In this document: positions 1 through 8,382 of the stretch, piece by piece
Layout: each line of letters begins with the position of its first letter
Position numbering within the stretch: the stretch's first letter is position 1
Assembly: GCA_017535945.1 (NCBI GenBank)
Contig: JAFXTJ010000121.1
Span: forward strand, 1 to 46,882
Length of the DNA: 46,882 nt
Source of the DNA: Lachnospiraceae bacterium
Lineage (GTDB): Bacteria > Bacillota > Clostridia > Lachnospirales > Lachnospiraceae
Reading direction: 5' to 3'
The notes under the pieces: model-generated
What the model was told of the DNA's origin: nothing
The model's database searches: none
What the model saw: only the letters and a program-made list of their open reading frames with translations
Program-made: the position numbers and the translations under genes

Positions 1-211
1 TCCAGGATTCCCTGCAGCCGCTCATCGCCTCCCCGATGATATCCCGCGATTTGGGATCCGCCATCCAGCAATCCACGATATTGATACCTTTTTCGTGCGC
101 GTATTTAAGCAGCGCGACCGAATGCTCCACCTCGTGCCGCTCCAGCCATTCCCCGCCGAAGCCGACCTCGCTGATTTCCAGTCCGGTTTTTCCGAGTTTT
201 CTGTAATTCAT
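1..211 (-). CDS. Aldo/keto reductase, N-terminal fragment (cut by window edge)
   Basis: The first 70 residues are visible, starting MNYRKLGKTGLEISEVGFGG, which is the classic start of the aldo/keto reductase (NADPH-dependent oxidoreductase) TIM barrel. The stretch KYAHEKGINIVDCWMADPKS follows, where the family normally has NFFDTAxxYG around the catalytic Asp. Here the YG is replaced by MA, so the catalytic Tyr is not at its usual place, as in a subgroup of Clostridia AKRs with C-terminal ferredoxin domains (inference; the C-terminus is outside the window). The start is set by AAGGAGGAACCT just upstream of ATG. It lies 78 bp downstream of the phosphopantetheinyl transferase on the same strand and may be cotranscribed. 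The family call is firm; the substrate is unknown. Confidence 0.85.
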   Translation of the reverse strand, partial: MNYRKLGKTGLEISEVGFGGEWLERHEVEHSVALLKYAHEKGINIVDCWMADPKSRDIIGEAMSGCRESW

Positions 212-289
212 AGGTTCCTCCTTATCCGGTATCTCTGTGCTTTAGTCACAGACTGCCGAGATCCTCCTCCGCGACCGCCGGCACCTCCG

Positions 290-958
290 TCACAGAATCA
301 CGAGATCCACGTCCCTGATCGCCGGCATCACGGTACATAACGGAGAGCACACGGCGCAGACATAACCGCCGTGCTCCGCCGCGAAAGAGGCGACCGGCGC
401 CTCGTCAACGGCGAAGCCTGCATAGTTCTCCGCGAGCCCGTTGCCGGTGTACTTGGAATAGGCCTCCTTGCGCGTCCAGATCCGGAAGAAATCCGGGCGG
501 TCCGTACAGCCTTTTTCCTGCTCAGAAAGCACCATGTGCGCGAGTTTTTCTACATCGGTCTTTCTCTCCGGATCCTCGATATCACAGCCCACCTCTGTCC
601 CGGAGACGGCGCACAGTACGGCGCCCCGCGTATGGGACAGGGAGAAACGGATCCCGGGCGCCCCGTCGAAATACGGTTTGCCCTTCTCCGTCACGCGAAA
701 GTCCAAATCCTCCCAGACCGAAGGCGCGCGCATATCCAGTCCCGTCCTCTCCAGCACATGGAGGAGCAGGGAAAAGGCCGCCACGGATCCGTATCTTGTT
801 TCCTCCGCGCGGATCGTCTCCGCTTTCTCTCTGCGAAAGCGCGGCAGTCTCTCAAAGAGGCGCCGGTATACCTCGGGATCCGACAGACAGCCGGTCTGAG
901 CCATGCAGATATTCAGTTCCTCCGGCGGCAGTCCCCGCGCCGGCCCGCTTCCCTGCAT
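290..958 (-). CDS. 4'-phosphopantetheinyl transferase, Sfp type
   Basis: About 222 residues, normal for the Sfp/Gsp family, which moves the phosphopantetheine arm of CoA onto carrier proteins of fatty acid, polyketide or peptide synthases. The signature is clear: GCDIEDPERKTD carries the Mg-binding Asp and is followed by FFRIWTRKEAYSKYTGNGL, the WxxKEAxxK motif of the family. I chose the ATG at 958 because GGGGGTG sits seven bases upstream; an ATG 24 bp further up has no ribosome site. A promoter with an extended -10 lies at 1001-1009. No PKS or NRPS gene is seen in the window, so the carrier protein served cannot be told; the enzyme may equally serve the fatty acid carrier protein. Confidence 0.9.
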   Translation of the reverse strand: MQGSGPARGLPPEELNICMAQTGCLSDPEVYRRLFERLPRFRREKAETIRAEETRYGSVAAFSLLLHVLERTGLDMRAPSVWEDLDFRVTEKGKPYFDGAPGIRFSLSHTRGAVLCAVSGTEVGCDIEDPERKTDVEKLAHMVLSEQEKGCTDRPDFFRIWTRKEAYSKYTGNGLAENYAGFAVDEAPVASFAAEHGGYVCAVCSPLCTVMPAIRDVDLVIL

Positions 959-1000
959 CAATACACCCCCGATATCATCCAAAATACTTCATACTTCCTC

Positions 1001-1009
1001 ATTGTATCA
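1001..1009 (-). promoter_or_regulatory. Extended -10 promoter for the phosphopantetheinyl transferase
   Basis: Read on the minus strand this is TGATACAAT, an extended -10 element (TGn plus TACAAT). The -35 region (TTCCTT, 17 bp upstream) is poor, which is typical of extended -10 promoters. It lies between the flotillin terminator and the transferase start. Confidence 0.4.
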
Positions 1010-1017
1010 TCATCCGC

Positions 1018-1052
1018 GGGAAAAAGGAAACCGGGCAGTTTCCCGCCCGGTT
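1018..1052 (-). terminator. Rho-independent terminator of the flotillin gene
   Basis: An 8-bp perfect stem (AACCGGGC/GCCCGGTT, arms 1029-1036 and 1045-1052) with an 8-nt loop, followed on the minus strand by a pyrimidine run TCCTTTTTCCC. It starts 28 bp past the flotillin stop codon. Confidence 0.8.
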
Positions 1053-1079
1053 CCCCGTTCCTACTCCTGCTTCAGCGGA

Positions 1080-2600
1080 TCACTTATCCGCATCCGCCTT
1101 GCCGTCCACATGGACACTCATGCCGTCACCGGAGAGATTGATGTTCTTCGTAACCTTGGCATCATAGGTGCCGGCCCTCATGATCTCGGTGAAGTCCACA
1201 CCGGTTGCCTCGCTCATCATATCAAAGACCTGCTTCATGACCACGGGCATGTTGCCGGAAATCTGGCTCGCGCCTGTCGAGCCGTCGCCTGTGCCGTAGA
1301 TGTTGATCTTGTCGATCTGGCTCAAAGGCTTTGCGATCTCGGCGGCCATCTGAGGCATGATCTTGATCATCATCTCCGCCATGGCAGCGCCGTTGTATTT
1401 CCGGTAGGCCTCGGCCTTCTTCTCCATGGCTTCCGCTTCCGCCAGACCCTTGGCCTTGATCGCTTCCGCTTCGGCCAGACCTTTCGCGGCGATACCTGCC
1501 GCCTCGGCGTCATACTTGGCCTTGATACCGGCGGCTTCCTGCTCGGCGGCGTATTTCTGCGCCTCGGCCTGCGCCTTTTTCGCCTCGGCGTCCTTTTCCT
1601 GCTCGTACTTCTCCGCCTCTGCATTCTTCTGGCGCTTGATCAGGTCGGCTTCCGCGGTCTTCTCGGCGCGGTACTTCTCGGCATCGGCCTGCTTCTCGAT
1701 CTGCGCGGCCAGCTCCTGCTGCTTGACGGTGACTTCACGCTGCTTCAGCTCTGCTTCGCGCTCGGCTTTTGCGATCTGAGCGTTCACGGTCGCCGTCTGG
1801 ATGGATTTCTCCTGTTCCTGCTTCTGGATCTCGTAGGCGGCATCGGCTTCCGCGTTCTTGGTGTCGGCCTCTTTCTTTAACTCCGCCTGCTTGATGGCCA
1901 GCGCGTTGTTCTTCTCCGCGATCTCCGTCTGCGCCATGACTCTCGCGTCATTGGCTGCCTTGTCGGCTTCCGCCTTGGCGATCGCCACATCACGGTCGGC
2001 CTGCGCCTTGGCGATGGCGGCGTCCTTCTTGATCTTGGCGGTGTTGTCCATACCGAGGTCATTGATGAGGCCGTTCTCATCGGTGACATTCTGGATGTTG
2101 CACGAGAGGATCTCGATACCCAGCTTGTTCATGTCCCGGGACGCCTTTTCCATGACCTGATCCGAGAAGGAATCCCGGTCAGTATTGATGGTCTTGAGCG
2201 CCAGTGTGCCGATGATCTCACGCATGTTGCCCTGCAGGGAATCCTGGAGGTCCTGGGTGATCTGCTCCGGCGATTTGTTCAGGAAGTTCTTGGCCGCGAG
2301 CTGGATCGCTTCCGGATTCGTACCGATCCTGACCTTAGCCACCGCGTCTACATTGACATTGATGAAATCATTGGTCGGAACGGACTGCTCTGTCTTGATA
2401 TCGACGGTCATCTGTCCGAGATACAACCGGTCCACCCTTTCCAGGAACGGGATCTTGATGCCGGCGCGCCCGATCAGGATGCGGGGCTTTGCGCGGAGGC
2501 CGGAGATGATGAACGCTTTGTCCGGCGGCGCCTTGACATACCCGGCAGCCACGACGACGATCAACAGGATGATGATCGCAGCAAGTATCAGTGTTAACAT
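1080..2600 (-). CDS. Flotillin-like membrane scaffold protein
   Basis: A 506-residue flotillin/SPFH-family protein. One hydrophobic N-terminal helix (residues about 2-20) anchors it, then YVKAPPDKAFIISGLRAKPRILIGRAG opens the SPFH/band 7 domain (about 25-190). A long Ala/Glu/Lys-rich coiled coil follows (about 200-410, many AEA repeats) and ends in a flotillin C-terminal region. Flotillins form oligomers in ordered membrane microdomains and help assemble membrane signalling and secretion complexes. The start is the ATG behind AAAGGAGGAGCGT; an ORF extension of 21 codons upstream has no ribosome site. In many Firmicutes flotillin follows an NfeD-type protease partner; none is seen here, so the gene appears to be monocistronic, with its own terminator. 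Confidence 0.95.
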   Translation of the reverse strand: MLTLILAAIIILLIVVVAAGYVKAPPDKAFIISGLRAKPRILIGRAGIKIPFLERVDRLYLGQMTVDIKTEQSVPTNDFINVNVDAVAKVRIGTNPEAIQLAAKNFLNKSPEQITQDLQDSLQGNMREIIGTLALKTINTDRDSFSDQVMEKASRDMNKLGIEILSCNIQNVTDENGLINDLGMDNTAKIKKDAAIAKAQADRDVAIAKAEADKAANDARVMAQTEIAEKNNALAIKQAELKKEADTKNAEADAAYEIQKQEQEKSIQTATVNAQIAKAEREAELKQREVTVKQQELAAQIEKQADAEKYRAEKTAEADLIKRQKNAEAEKYEQEKDAEAKKAQAEAQKYAAEQEAAGIKAKYDAEAAGIAAKGLAEAEAIKAKGLAEAEAMEKKAEAYRKYNGAAMAEMMIKIMPQMAAEIAKPLSQIDKINIYGTGDGSTGASQISGNMPVVMKQVFDMMSEATGVDFTEIMRAGTYDAKVTKNINLSGDGMSVHVDGKADADK

Positions 2601-2770
2601 ACGCTCCTCCTTTCGCGGACCTCTGTATCCGCTCCGTGTTAGTAGTTGTATATAAGATACCATCGTCCGGCCCGGGAATAAACCTCCGGTTTGGCGGAAG
2701 GCGGGATGTTATTCTTCTTTTTTCGCGAAATAGTCCGTTACACCGCAGGAAAAGTTTATAGAAATTTTCT

Positions 2771-2799
2771 TTGTTTTTTCCTGCAAAGCGGTGTATCAT
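2771..2799 (+). promoter_or_regulatory. Promoter for comM-dprA
   Basis: TTGTTT (2771-2776), a 17-bp spacer, and TATCAT (2794-2799) match a sigma-A promoter pointing right. The start codon of comM is about 65 bp downstream of the expected transcription start. Confidence 0.6.
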
Positions 2800-2870
2800 A
2801 GCACCATCGACGCGGTCATCACCGCATTTTTCCACGGATTCAGGGGCCTACAGACAGGAAAGGATATGTT

Positions 2871-4439
2871 ATGTTTGCTGCCGTATTATCGGGCGGCGTA
2901 CGCGGGATCACCAGCTATCTCATGCAGGTGGAGGTGGACGCTGCCGACGGTCTGCCGTCGTTTGTGATGGTAGGCTATGCCTCCGGCGATACGAGGGAGG
3001 CCGGCGACCGGGTCCGCGTGGCCCTGAAAAATGCCGGCTATCACATCCCTCCCATGAGGATCACCGTTAATCTCTCCCCCGCCGCGATCCGTAAGGAGCG
3101 GGTCTCCGTCGATCTGCCGCTTGCCATGGGGCTGCTGTGTGCGACCGGTGAACTGCCGGAGGAGTGTCTTGCGGATACGCTGGTCTTCGGCGAACTGGGT
3201 CTCGACGGCGAGGTGCGAAGCGTCCGCGGTACCCTGCCCATCGTCGCCCGGGCCGCGCAGGCCGGGATCCGGACCTGCATCCTGCCCGCTGACAACGCAA
3301 GGGAAGGTGCGGCCGTGAGCGGGATGAAGATCGTCGGTGTCCGCACACTCGAAGAAGCCGTACTCTATCTCAAAGCCTCCGCGGAGGAACGGGACGGACT
3401 GATCCCGCCCACCACGGTGGATCTGGAAGAGGTGTTTGCCGCCGGTGAGACCTCCGATCCGGCGGATTTTTCCGACATCAACGGTCAGGAGACCGTCAAG
3501 CGCGCCGCCATGATCGCCGCGGCGGGCTTCCATCATCTGCTGCTGATCGGGCCGCCGGGGACAGGGAAAAGTATGATCGCCAAGCGGATGCCCGGCATCC
3601 TGCCGCCCCTGTCCGAGGACGAGAGCATCGAGGTCTCCACAATCTATTCCGTCGCCGGTCTCATGGGGCCGGAGGACACCCTGATCACGAGGCGCCCCTT
3701 CATCAGCCCGCACCATACCGTGACCGAGGCGGCCCTGACGGGCGGAGGCGCGAGTCCCCGGCCCGGGCTCATTTCCCTCGCGCACCGCGGCGTGCTCTTC
3801 CTCGATGAGCTGCCGGAATTTCACCGGGCGACGCTCGATCTGCTCAGACAGCCGATGGAGGACCGCCGGATCAGCATCGCGCGGGCCGGCTTCAACTGCG
3901 TCTATCCCGCGGATTTCATGCTGATCGCCGCCATGAACCCCTGCCCGTGCGGCTACTATCCGGACAGAAACCGCTGCCGGTGCGCGGAGCATGAGATCCG
4001 CCGCTATCTCGGCAGGATCTCCGGCCCCATCCTCGACCGGATCGATATCTGTGTGGAGGCGCCTCGTGTGAAGATCGAGGATCTGTCGGGAACACACCCG
4101 GCGGGTGATCTGACCAGCGCTGCGATCAGGGACCGGGTCCTTGCTGCCCGCGGGATCCAGAAAAAGCGCTTTACCGGGACGAAGCTCCGGTTCAACGCCG
4201 ATATGGAACCGGCGGACATCAAACGCTACTGCGCGCTTGGAGACGCGGAGAACGCGATGCTCTCCGGGCTCTTCCGTTCCATGGGGCTGAGCGCCCGGGC
4301 CTATCACAGGATCCTCAGGCTTGCCAGGACCATCGCGGATCTGGACGGCTCGGAGCGGATCTGTAAGAAGCATATCGCGGAAGCCGCCTGTTACCGGCGC
4401 GCGGACAGCAGTTACTGGTCGGGAGGAGGTGCGGCATGA
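2871..4439 (+). CDS. comM: ComM/YifB family Mg-chelatase-like AAA+ ATPase
   Basis: 522 residues, the usual length of YifB/ComM. It begins MFAAVLSGGVRGITSYLMQVEVDAADGLPSF-like sequence typical of the N-terminal Lon-protease-like (ChlI) domain (about 1-180). The AAA+ core has Walker A GPPGTGKSMIAK (about 226) and Walker B LFLDELPEF. A Cys cluster, CPCGYYPDRNRCRC (about residue 360), matches the family's zinc-like insertion. In Gram-negative bacteria ComM is a hexameric helicase that promotes branch migration during natural transformation; in Firmicutes the role is inferred. It overlaps dprA by four bases (ATGA), so the two are translationally coupled. This is the standard comM-dprA pairing in Clostridia. 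Confidence 0.95.
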   Translation: MFAAVLSGGVRGITSYLMQVEVDAADGLPSFVMVGYASGDTREAGDRVRVALKNAGYHIPPMRITVNLSPAAIRKERVSVDLPLAMGLLCATGELPEECLADTLVFGELGLDGEVRSVRGTLPIVARAAQAGIRTCILPADNAREGAAVSGMKIVGVRTLEEAVLYLKASAEERDGLIPPTTVDLEEVFAAGETSDPADFSDINGQETVKRAAMIAAAGFHHLLLIGPPGTGKSMIAKRMPGILPPLSEDESIEVSTIYSVAGLMGPEDTLITRRPFISPHHTVTEAALTGGGASPRPGLISLAHRGVLFLDELPEFHRATLDLLRQPMEDRRISIARAGFNCVYPADFMLIAAMNPCPCGYYPDRNRCRCAEHEIRRYLGRISGPILDRIDICVEAPRVKIEDLSGTHPAGDLTSAAIRDRVLAARGIQKKRFTGTKLRFNADMEPADIKRYCALGDAENAMLSGLFRSMGLSARAYHRILRLARTIADLDGSERICKKHIAEAACYRRADSSYWSGGGAA

Positions 4440-5638
4440 ACGCGGAAGATACTGACAGGGCATATCTCTACTGGCTGTTTTCCGCCCCGGGTGTCGACCG
4501 GGTCACGGCCATGACGATGCTCGCGGCATACGGCAGCGCGCAGGAGGTCTGTCGTCATGCCGTCTCCTGCCTGCGCTATATCGACCGTCCGAAGAGACGG
4601 GAGGCGTTTCTTGCCTATGCGCAGGCCGGCGATCCGACAGCGTCCTATGAACGGATCCGGGAAGCGGGGATCTCCTTTACGGCGATGCCGTTGCCCGATT
4701 ATCCGGAGAAGCTGCGGGACATCCCGGATCCGCCCTTCGGCCTCACCTGGATCGGTCGCCTGCCGGATCCGGTGCAGCCTGCCGTCGCGGTCGTCGGTGC
4801 GAGACAATGCTCGGAATACGGGCGGATCATGGCGGCGCGCTTCGGCGAGGAACTCGGCGCGGCGGGGATCCGGGTGATCAGCGGGATGGCGGTCGGGATC
4901 GACGGACTCGCCCAGAGAGGCGCGCTCCGGGCCGGCGGGGAGAGCTACGCGCTCTTAGCCGGCGGTGTGGACAACTGTTACCCGGCGGAAAACCGGGAGC
5001 TCTATGAAGCGCTGAAGGAACACGGCGGTGTGATCTCAGAGAGCCCGGTCGGAATGGAGCCGCTGCGGCAGCTGTTCCCTGCGAGGAACCGCCTGATCAG
5101 CGGATTCTGTGACATATTGCTGGTGATCGAGGCAAGAAAACGCTCCGGCACCTCCATCACGGTGGATATGGCACTGGAGCAGGGGCGGGATGTCTTCGCG
5201 CTCCCCGGCCGTGTCACCGACGGCCTGAGCGAGGGCTGTAACAATCTCATCCGTCAGGGCGCCGGCATCGCCACCTGCGCGGCGGATCTCATTGATGCCC
5301 TCCGGACGGGAGAATTGTACCCCGACAGGCGCATCCGTACGGGGATCCACATGTTTGACAACACAGACGGGGACAGTCACGGGGCAGAGAACACACCACA
5401 TGGCTCTGCGAACAGCCGCGGAAAACGCCGCACCCCTCCCCCGCTCCTCTCACCGGAGGAGGAGACCGCTCTGCGCGGGCTGGATCTCATGCCGCGCTCG
5501 ATGGACGAGATCGCCTCGGCCCTGCAGGCGCTCGGCACGCCGCTTGAACTCCCCATTCTCATGGAGAGTCTGGTGGATCTGTGCATGAAGAATGTCGCGG
5601 CCGAAGAGGCTGGCCGCTTCTACAGAAAGGGGGTGTAG
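4436..5638 (+). CDS. dprA: DNA-processing protein DprA
   Basis: 400 residues. Residues about 10-70 form a SAM/HhH-like domain. The Rossmann-like core (about 70-290) has VAVVGARQCSEYG, GMAVGIDGLAQRGAL, FPARNRLISG and RSGTSITVDMALEQGR, all hallmarks of DprA. A winged-helix DML1-like domain is at the C-terminus (about 345-400). DprA binds incoming single-stranded DNA and loads RecA during transformation or other recombination. A linker rich in Gly, Asp and Asn (about 300-340) is longer than usual. The ribosome site GGGAGGAGG lies inside the end of comM. No other competence genes are in the window, so competence itself cannot be inferred. Confidence 0.95.
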   Translation: MNAEDTDRAYLYWLFSAPGVDRVTAMTMLAAYGSAQEVCRHAVSCLRYIDRPKRREAFLAYAQAGDPTASYERIREAGISFTAMPLPDYPEKLRDIPDPPFGLTWIGRLPDPVQPAVAVVGARQCSEYGRIMAARFGEELGAAGIRVISGMAVGIDGLAQRGALRAGGESYALLAGGVDNCYPAENRELYEALKEHGGVISESPVGMEPLRQLFPARNRLISGFCDILLVIEARKRSGTSITVDMALEQGRDVFALPGRVTDGLSEGCNNLIRQGAGIATCAADLIDALRTGELYPDRRIRTGIHMFDNTDGDSHGAENTPHGSANSRGKRRTPPPLLSPEEETALRGLDLMPRSMDEIASALQALGTPLELPILMESLVDLCMKNVAAEEAGRFYRKGV

Positions 5639-5653
5639 AGGGATCCGGTCTCC

Positions 5654-6055
5654 TCAGTAGACCAGGCCGTCGTCGCCGATACAGCCTTTATTGACATCTT
5701 TATCCTCCGCAGGCGGGGGATCCGCGATGAGACGGTCCGTATCGGTATCGATCTCTTTCTGGTCCGCGCCCGCACCCGGGACCGGCAGTTTGATCGCACT
5801 CTTCTTTATGGTGATCTCTTCCTGCTTCTCTTCTTGTTTCTCTTCCGCTTTGTCTTCGGCCGGTTTCCGAAACGCCGGCTTGTCCGCGGACTTTTCGCTC
5901 TTCGGTGCCGCGGCAGGTTCGATCCCCTGCGCCGACTCTGTATCATGCGTGAGTCCCATCATCCTCTGGGGAACTCCCACGATGAACAGGACGATGATGA
6001 TCAATAGTACGCCGACGACTCCCGCTATGGCTGCTGTTATGCCTCTGTCACTCAT
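5654..6055 (-). CDS. Small membrane-anchored protein with charged tail, unknown function
   Basis: 133 residues, not recognised. Residues about 7-28 form one strong transmembrane helix (AAIAGVVGVLLIIIVLFIVG). Most of the rest is low-complexity Lys/Glu/Ala/Pro sequence (residues about 45-85), ending in an acidic part with a lone Cys near the C-terminus (CIGDDGLVY). The predicted layout is a short N-terminal part inside and a disordered tail outside, like a spacer through the cell wall. It starts 16 bp after the M15 peptidase stop, behind GGGGGAGAAGAACGGAT, so it is the third gene of that operon. The ATG at 6055 is chosen for this ribosome site; the longer reading frame runs back into the peptidase gene. 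Confidence 0.75.
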   Translation of the reverse strand: MSDRGITAAIAGVVGVLLIIIVLFIVGVPQRMMGLTHDTESAQGIEPAAAPKSEKSADKPAFRKPAEDKAEEKQEEKQEEITIKKSAIKLPVPGAGADQKEIDTDTDRLIADPPPAEDKDVNKGCIGDDGLVY

Positions 6056-6071
6056 ATCCGTTCTTCTCCCC

Positions 6072-8378
6072 CTATCTCTCCGTGTAGCCGTCGGCATCAA
6101 ACGCATACTCCCGGCCATCGATCTCCAGTGTCCCGGACACTGTATAGTCCCCCTTTTCATCGCGGTATTTCCAGCCGCGTCCGTCATACTTCCAGCCCTC
6201 CACGCTGATCCCGTTCTCGAGGACCGGCGGAGCGAGTTTCGTCGTCAGTTCGTTATCCTGGAAATGCCACCACTCACTGCTGATCATCGCAAATCCGGCA
6301 GCCTCCAGATGTCTCTTGAGCGTATTGGCATTGTCATTGTTGAATTTCTGTGCGGAATTCCAGCTCAGGTTGTGCATGTTTGTCTGCATCTCCAGCGGTT
6401 CGCTCACATCGTCCTCGCTCACGATCGTCATATCCATGGCGACGCCCAGGTTATGTCTGGAGGCGACGGCCGCCAGGAACGCGCCCAGCTTATATGTGCC
6501 GTTCGTCATTTCCCACTGATAGGTGTTTCTGGGCGTGTTGTCATTCACCAGCTCCATATCCTCCATATCGAGACCCTGGAGTGTCTCCTGCTCCGCCCAG
6601 ATCTGATCCAGCTCCAGCTTGTCCAGATCCTCTTCGGAAGAAGTGCTCACGCCCTTCGGCGCGTCATGCGCCGGTCCCTCATATCCGTCCGGATACACGG
6701 AGGACACATTCTCGATGACCTTGCGGTCGTTCTGCAGATAGATGTCGAACGGGGTGCGGTAGGCCCAGTATTTCACGTACGGCAGCTTGATGTTCACGAT
6801 CTTGCTCGTGGTGTCGTAGATGTAACGGGTCGCGCAGTGCGGCCGGAAACTGTCGTTGATCAGGATCTTCATGCCCTCCTCCCGGACCGATTTTGCCGCG
6901 ACCGTGAGTTTTTCCGCGACGGGATACAGCAGGGGCACCAGGAAGGTGTTGTCGTTTAAGAGCACATTCTCATATCCGGGGATGATCTGCGCGGTCACAC
7001 CGGGGATATAATAATCATTGACCATGTAGATGGAGGCGTAGCTGTTGGGGATGTCATACTCGCAGTAATCGCCCAGATAATCCGGGAGATTGATCATGCA
7101 GTAATCACTGTTGATATAACCCTCGATGTCACCGGACCGCACCCGGAACAGATGCGCTTCCTTATCCTGATCCAGCACGCACAGGCATTTCTGCGCCTCC
7201 ACCGTGCCGATCTTGTCCTTCTTTGAAGTATCCGAATAGATCTCCAGTGCCTTCATGGGCCAGATGTTGGCATACTGTGTGCCCTCTTCCGTCTTCACCG
7301 TCAGGATCCCGGCGTTCTTGTCGTCGACCTCCTCCTTCTTGGCTCCTCTGGTCGGCTTGGATCCCGTTTTGGCCTCACCGCCCTCTCCCGACGCGGCGGC
7401 GATCTCCTCTTCGCTCAGACCTCTGACGCGGAAGGTGTATTCCGTTCCGGAATTCAGATGCTCCGCGATCTCGTAGACCAGTTTTTCGTCCCCGCCGATC
7501 CGCGTCAGTTCCTTGTAGCCCTTCTTTTTGGACTCCTTCATCTCCACGCAGTATCCGGGGCTGCCCGTATCGTTCCAGTTGATCCTGTAGATATTGTTAT
7601 CCAGCCGTTCATACTGGAGCGTGATCTTCTTTGTGATCAGATTGACTCTGGTGATGGACCCCACCGGCTGCAGATCGCCCGGGAGCATGACGCGGAATCC
7701 GCCTCTGTGCGCTTCCATTTCCACAACATATTCCCTGTCGTCCTTGGGGATCTCGAAATCCCCCCAATGGCCGTAGGGGATCGTAATGAGGTATTCCTTG
7801 TCCGTAAGCGTAGTGCCGTCGGTCTCCGCCTCGATCTCCCGCACCTTCTTCCTGTTGTCGTCGGGGTCGCGCAGATAGATCGTATAGATATCGCAGTCCC
7901 ATCCCTTCCACCTGACTTCGATGCTCTGCGTATCGATGTCGATGATCCCTTCCAGATCCTCTATCCTGGGCATGCTGAGACAGCAGAGATAGTCCGTCAC
8001 AATGGATTCTTCGTCCTTCTTCCGGCCGGTCCCGGTCGTGATCCGGATATCGACCTGCTTATCCATGGGGATCTTAGCCAGATCCTCGGGATCGAGCAGG
8101 CACTTCGCCTTCCGGGAGGACTTCTCCACGATGGGCGCGCTGTCATTGTCCGGATCATAGACCTCCATCCGGTAGCCGCCGGCATTCTCCGCTTCATTCC
8201 ATGACAGGATCAGGCCGTCGTTCTTGGCATAGTTGACCGTCAGTCCTTCCTCATTTGCGATCATCGTCTTTTTGACGGTCAGCTTCCGGTAGAACAGGAA
8301 AGCGATCCCGCCCACGACGAGGATCGTGACGATCGCGATGATCAGATAGATAAATCCGTAGCTTCTTCTCCGTGACAT
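6072..8378 (-). CDS. Membrane-anchored M15 (VanX/VanY-type) D-Ala-D-Ala peptidase with Fn3-like, SH3-like and cell-wall-binding modules
   Basis: 768 residues. One transmembrane helix (about 8-28) is followed by three beta-rich Fn3-like segments (about 40-330), a charged linker, and an SH3b-like segment (about 360-430). The C-terminal catalytic domain (about 440-710) shows the M15 peptidase motifs SRHNLGVAMDMT (His642, Asp649) and SEWWHF (Glu702, His705), together with FRPH (Arg512). These are the zinc ligands and catalytic Glu of D-Ala-D-Ala dipeptidases/carboxypeptidases, which trim peptidoglycan stems. An insertion of some 90 residues sits between the FRPH and SRH motifs. Aromatic repeats GWKYRDEKGDYTVSGTL at about 728-768 resemble choline/glucan-binding repeats. 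It lies 4 bp after the transglutaminase-like gene. Enzyme family is firm; substrate and the role of the large N-terminal part are inferred. Confidence 0.85.
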   Translation of the reverse strand: MSRRRSYGFIYLIIAIVTILVVGGIAFLFYRKLTVKKTMIANEEGLTVNYAKNDGLILSWNEAENAGGYRMEVYDPDNDSAPIVEKSSRKAKCLLDPEDLAKIPMDKQVDIRITTGTGRKKDEESIVTDYLCCLSMPRIEDLEGIIDIDTQSIEVRWKGWDCDIYTIYLRDPDDNRKKVREIEAETDGTTLTDKEYLITIPYGHWGDFEIPKDDREYVVEMEAHRGGFRVMLPGDLQPVGSITRVNLITKKITLQYERLDNNIYRINWNDTGSPGYCVEMKESKKKGYKELTRIGGDEKLVYEIAEHLNSGTEYTFRVRGLSEEEIAAASGEGGEAKTGSKPTRGAKKEEVDDKNAGILTVKTEEGTQYANIWPMKALEIYSDTSKKDKIGTVEAQKCLCVLDQDKEAHLFRVRSGDIEGYINSDYCMINLPDYLGDYCEYDIPNSYASIYMVNDYYIPGVTAQIIPGYENVLLNDNTFLVPLLYPVAEKLTVAAKSVREEGMKILINDSFRPHCATRYIYDTTSKIVNIKLPYVKYWAYRTPFDIYLQNDRKVIENVSSVYPDGYEGPAHDAPKGVSTSSEEDLDKLELDQIWAEQETLQGLDMEDMELVNDNTPRNTYQWEMTNGTYKLGAFLAAVASRHNLGVAMDMTIVSEDDVSEPLEMQTNMHNLSWNSAQKFNNDNANTLKRHLEAAGFAMISSEWWHFQDNELTTKLAPPVLENGISVEGWKYDGRGWKYRDEKGDYTVSGTLEIDGREYAFDADGYTER

Positions 8379-8382
8379 GTCG

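Noticed and set aside
903-1880. Plus-strand frame with long Leu/Gly runs that looks like a membrane protein
   Set aside because: Complement of the Ala/Glu/Lys coiled coil of flotillin; no ribosome site or promoter.
2886-4463. Very long minus-strand frame opposite comM
   Set aside because: High-GC shadow frame; no domain signals and no ribosome site. The same holds for the long frames opposite ppk1, the HD protein, lepA and eda.
5639-5653. Terminator between dprA and the convergent small gene
   Set aside because: Only a weak 5-bp GGTCT/AGACC stem without a U-run is present at 5649-5665.
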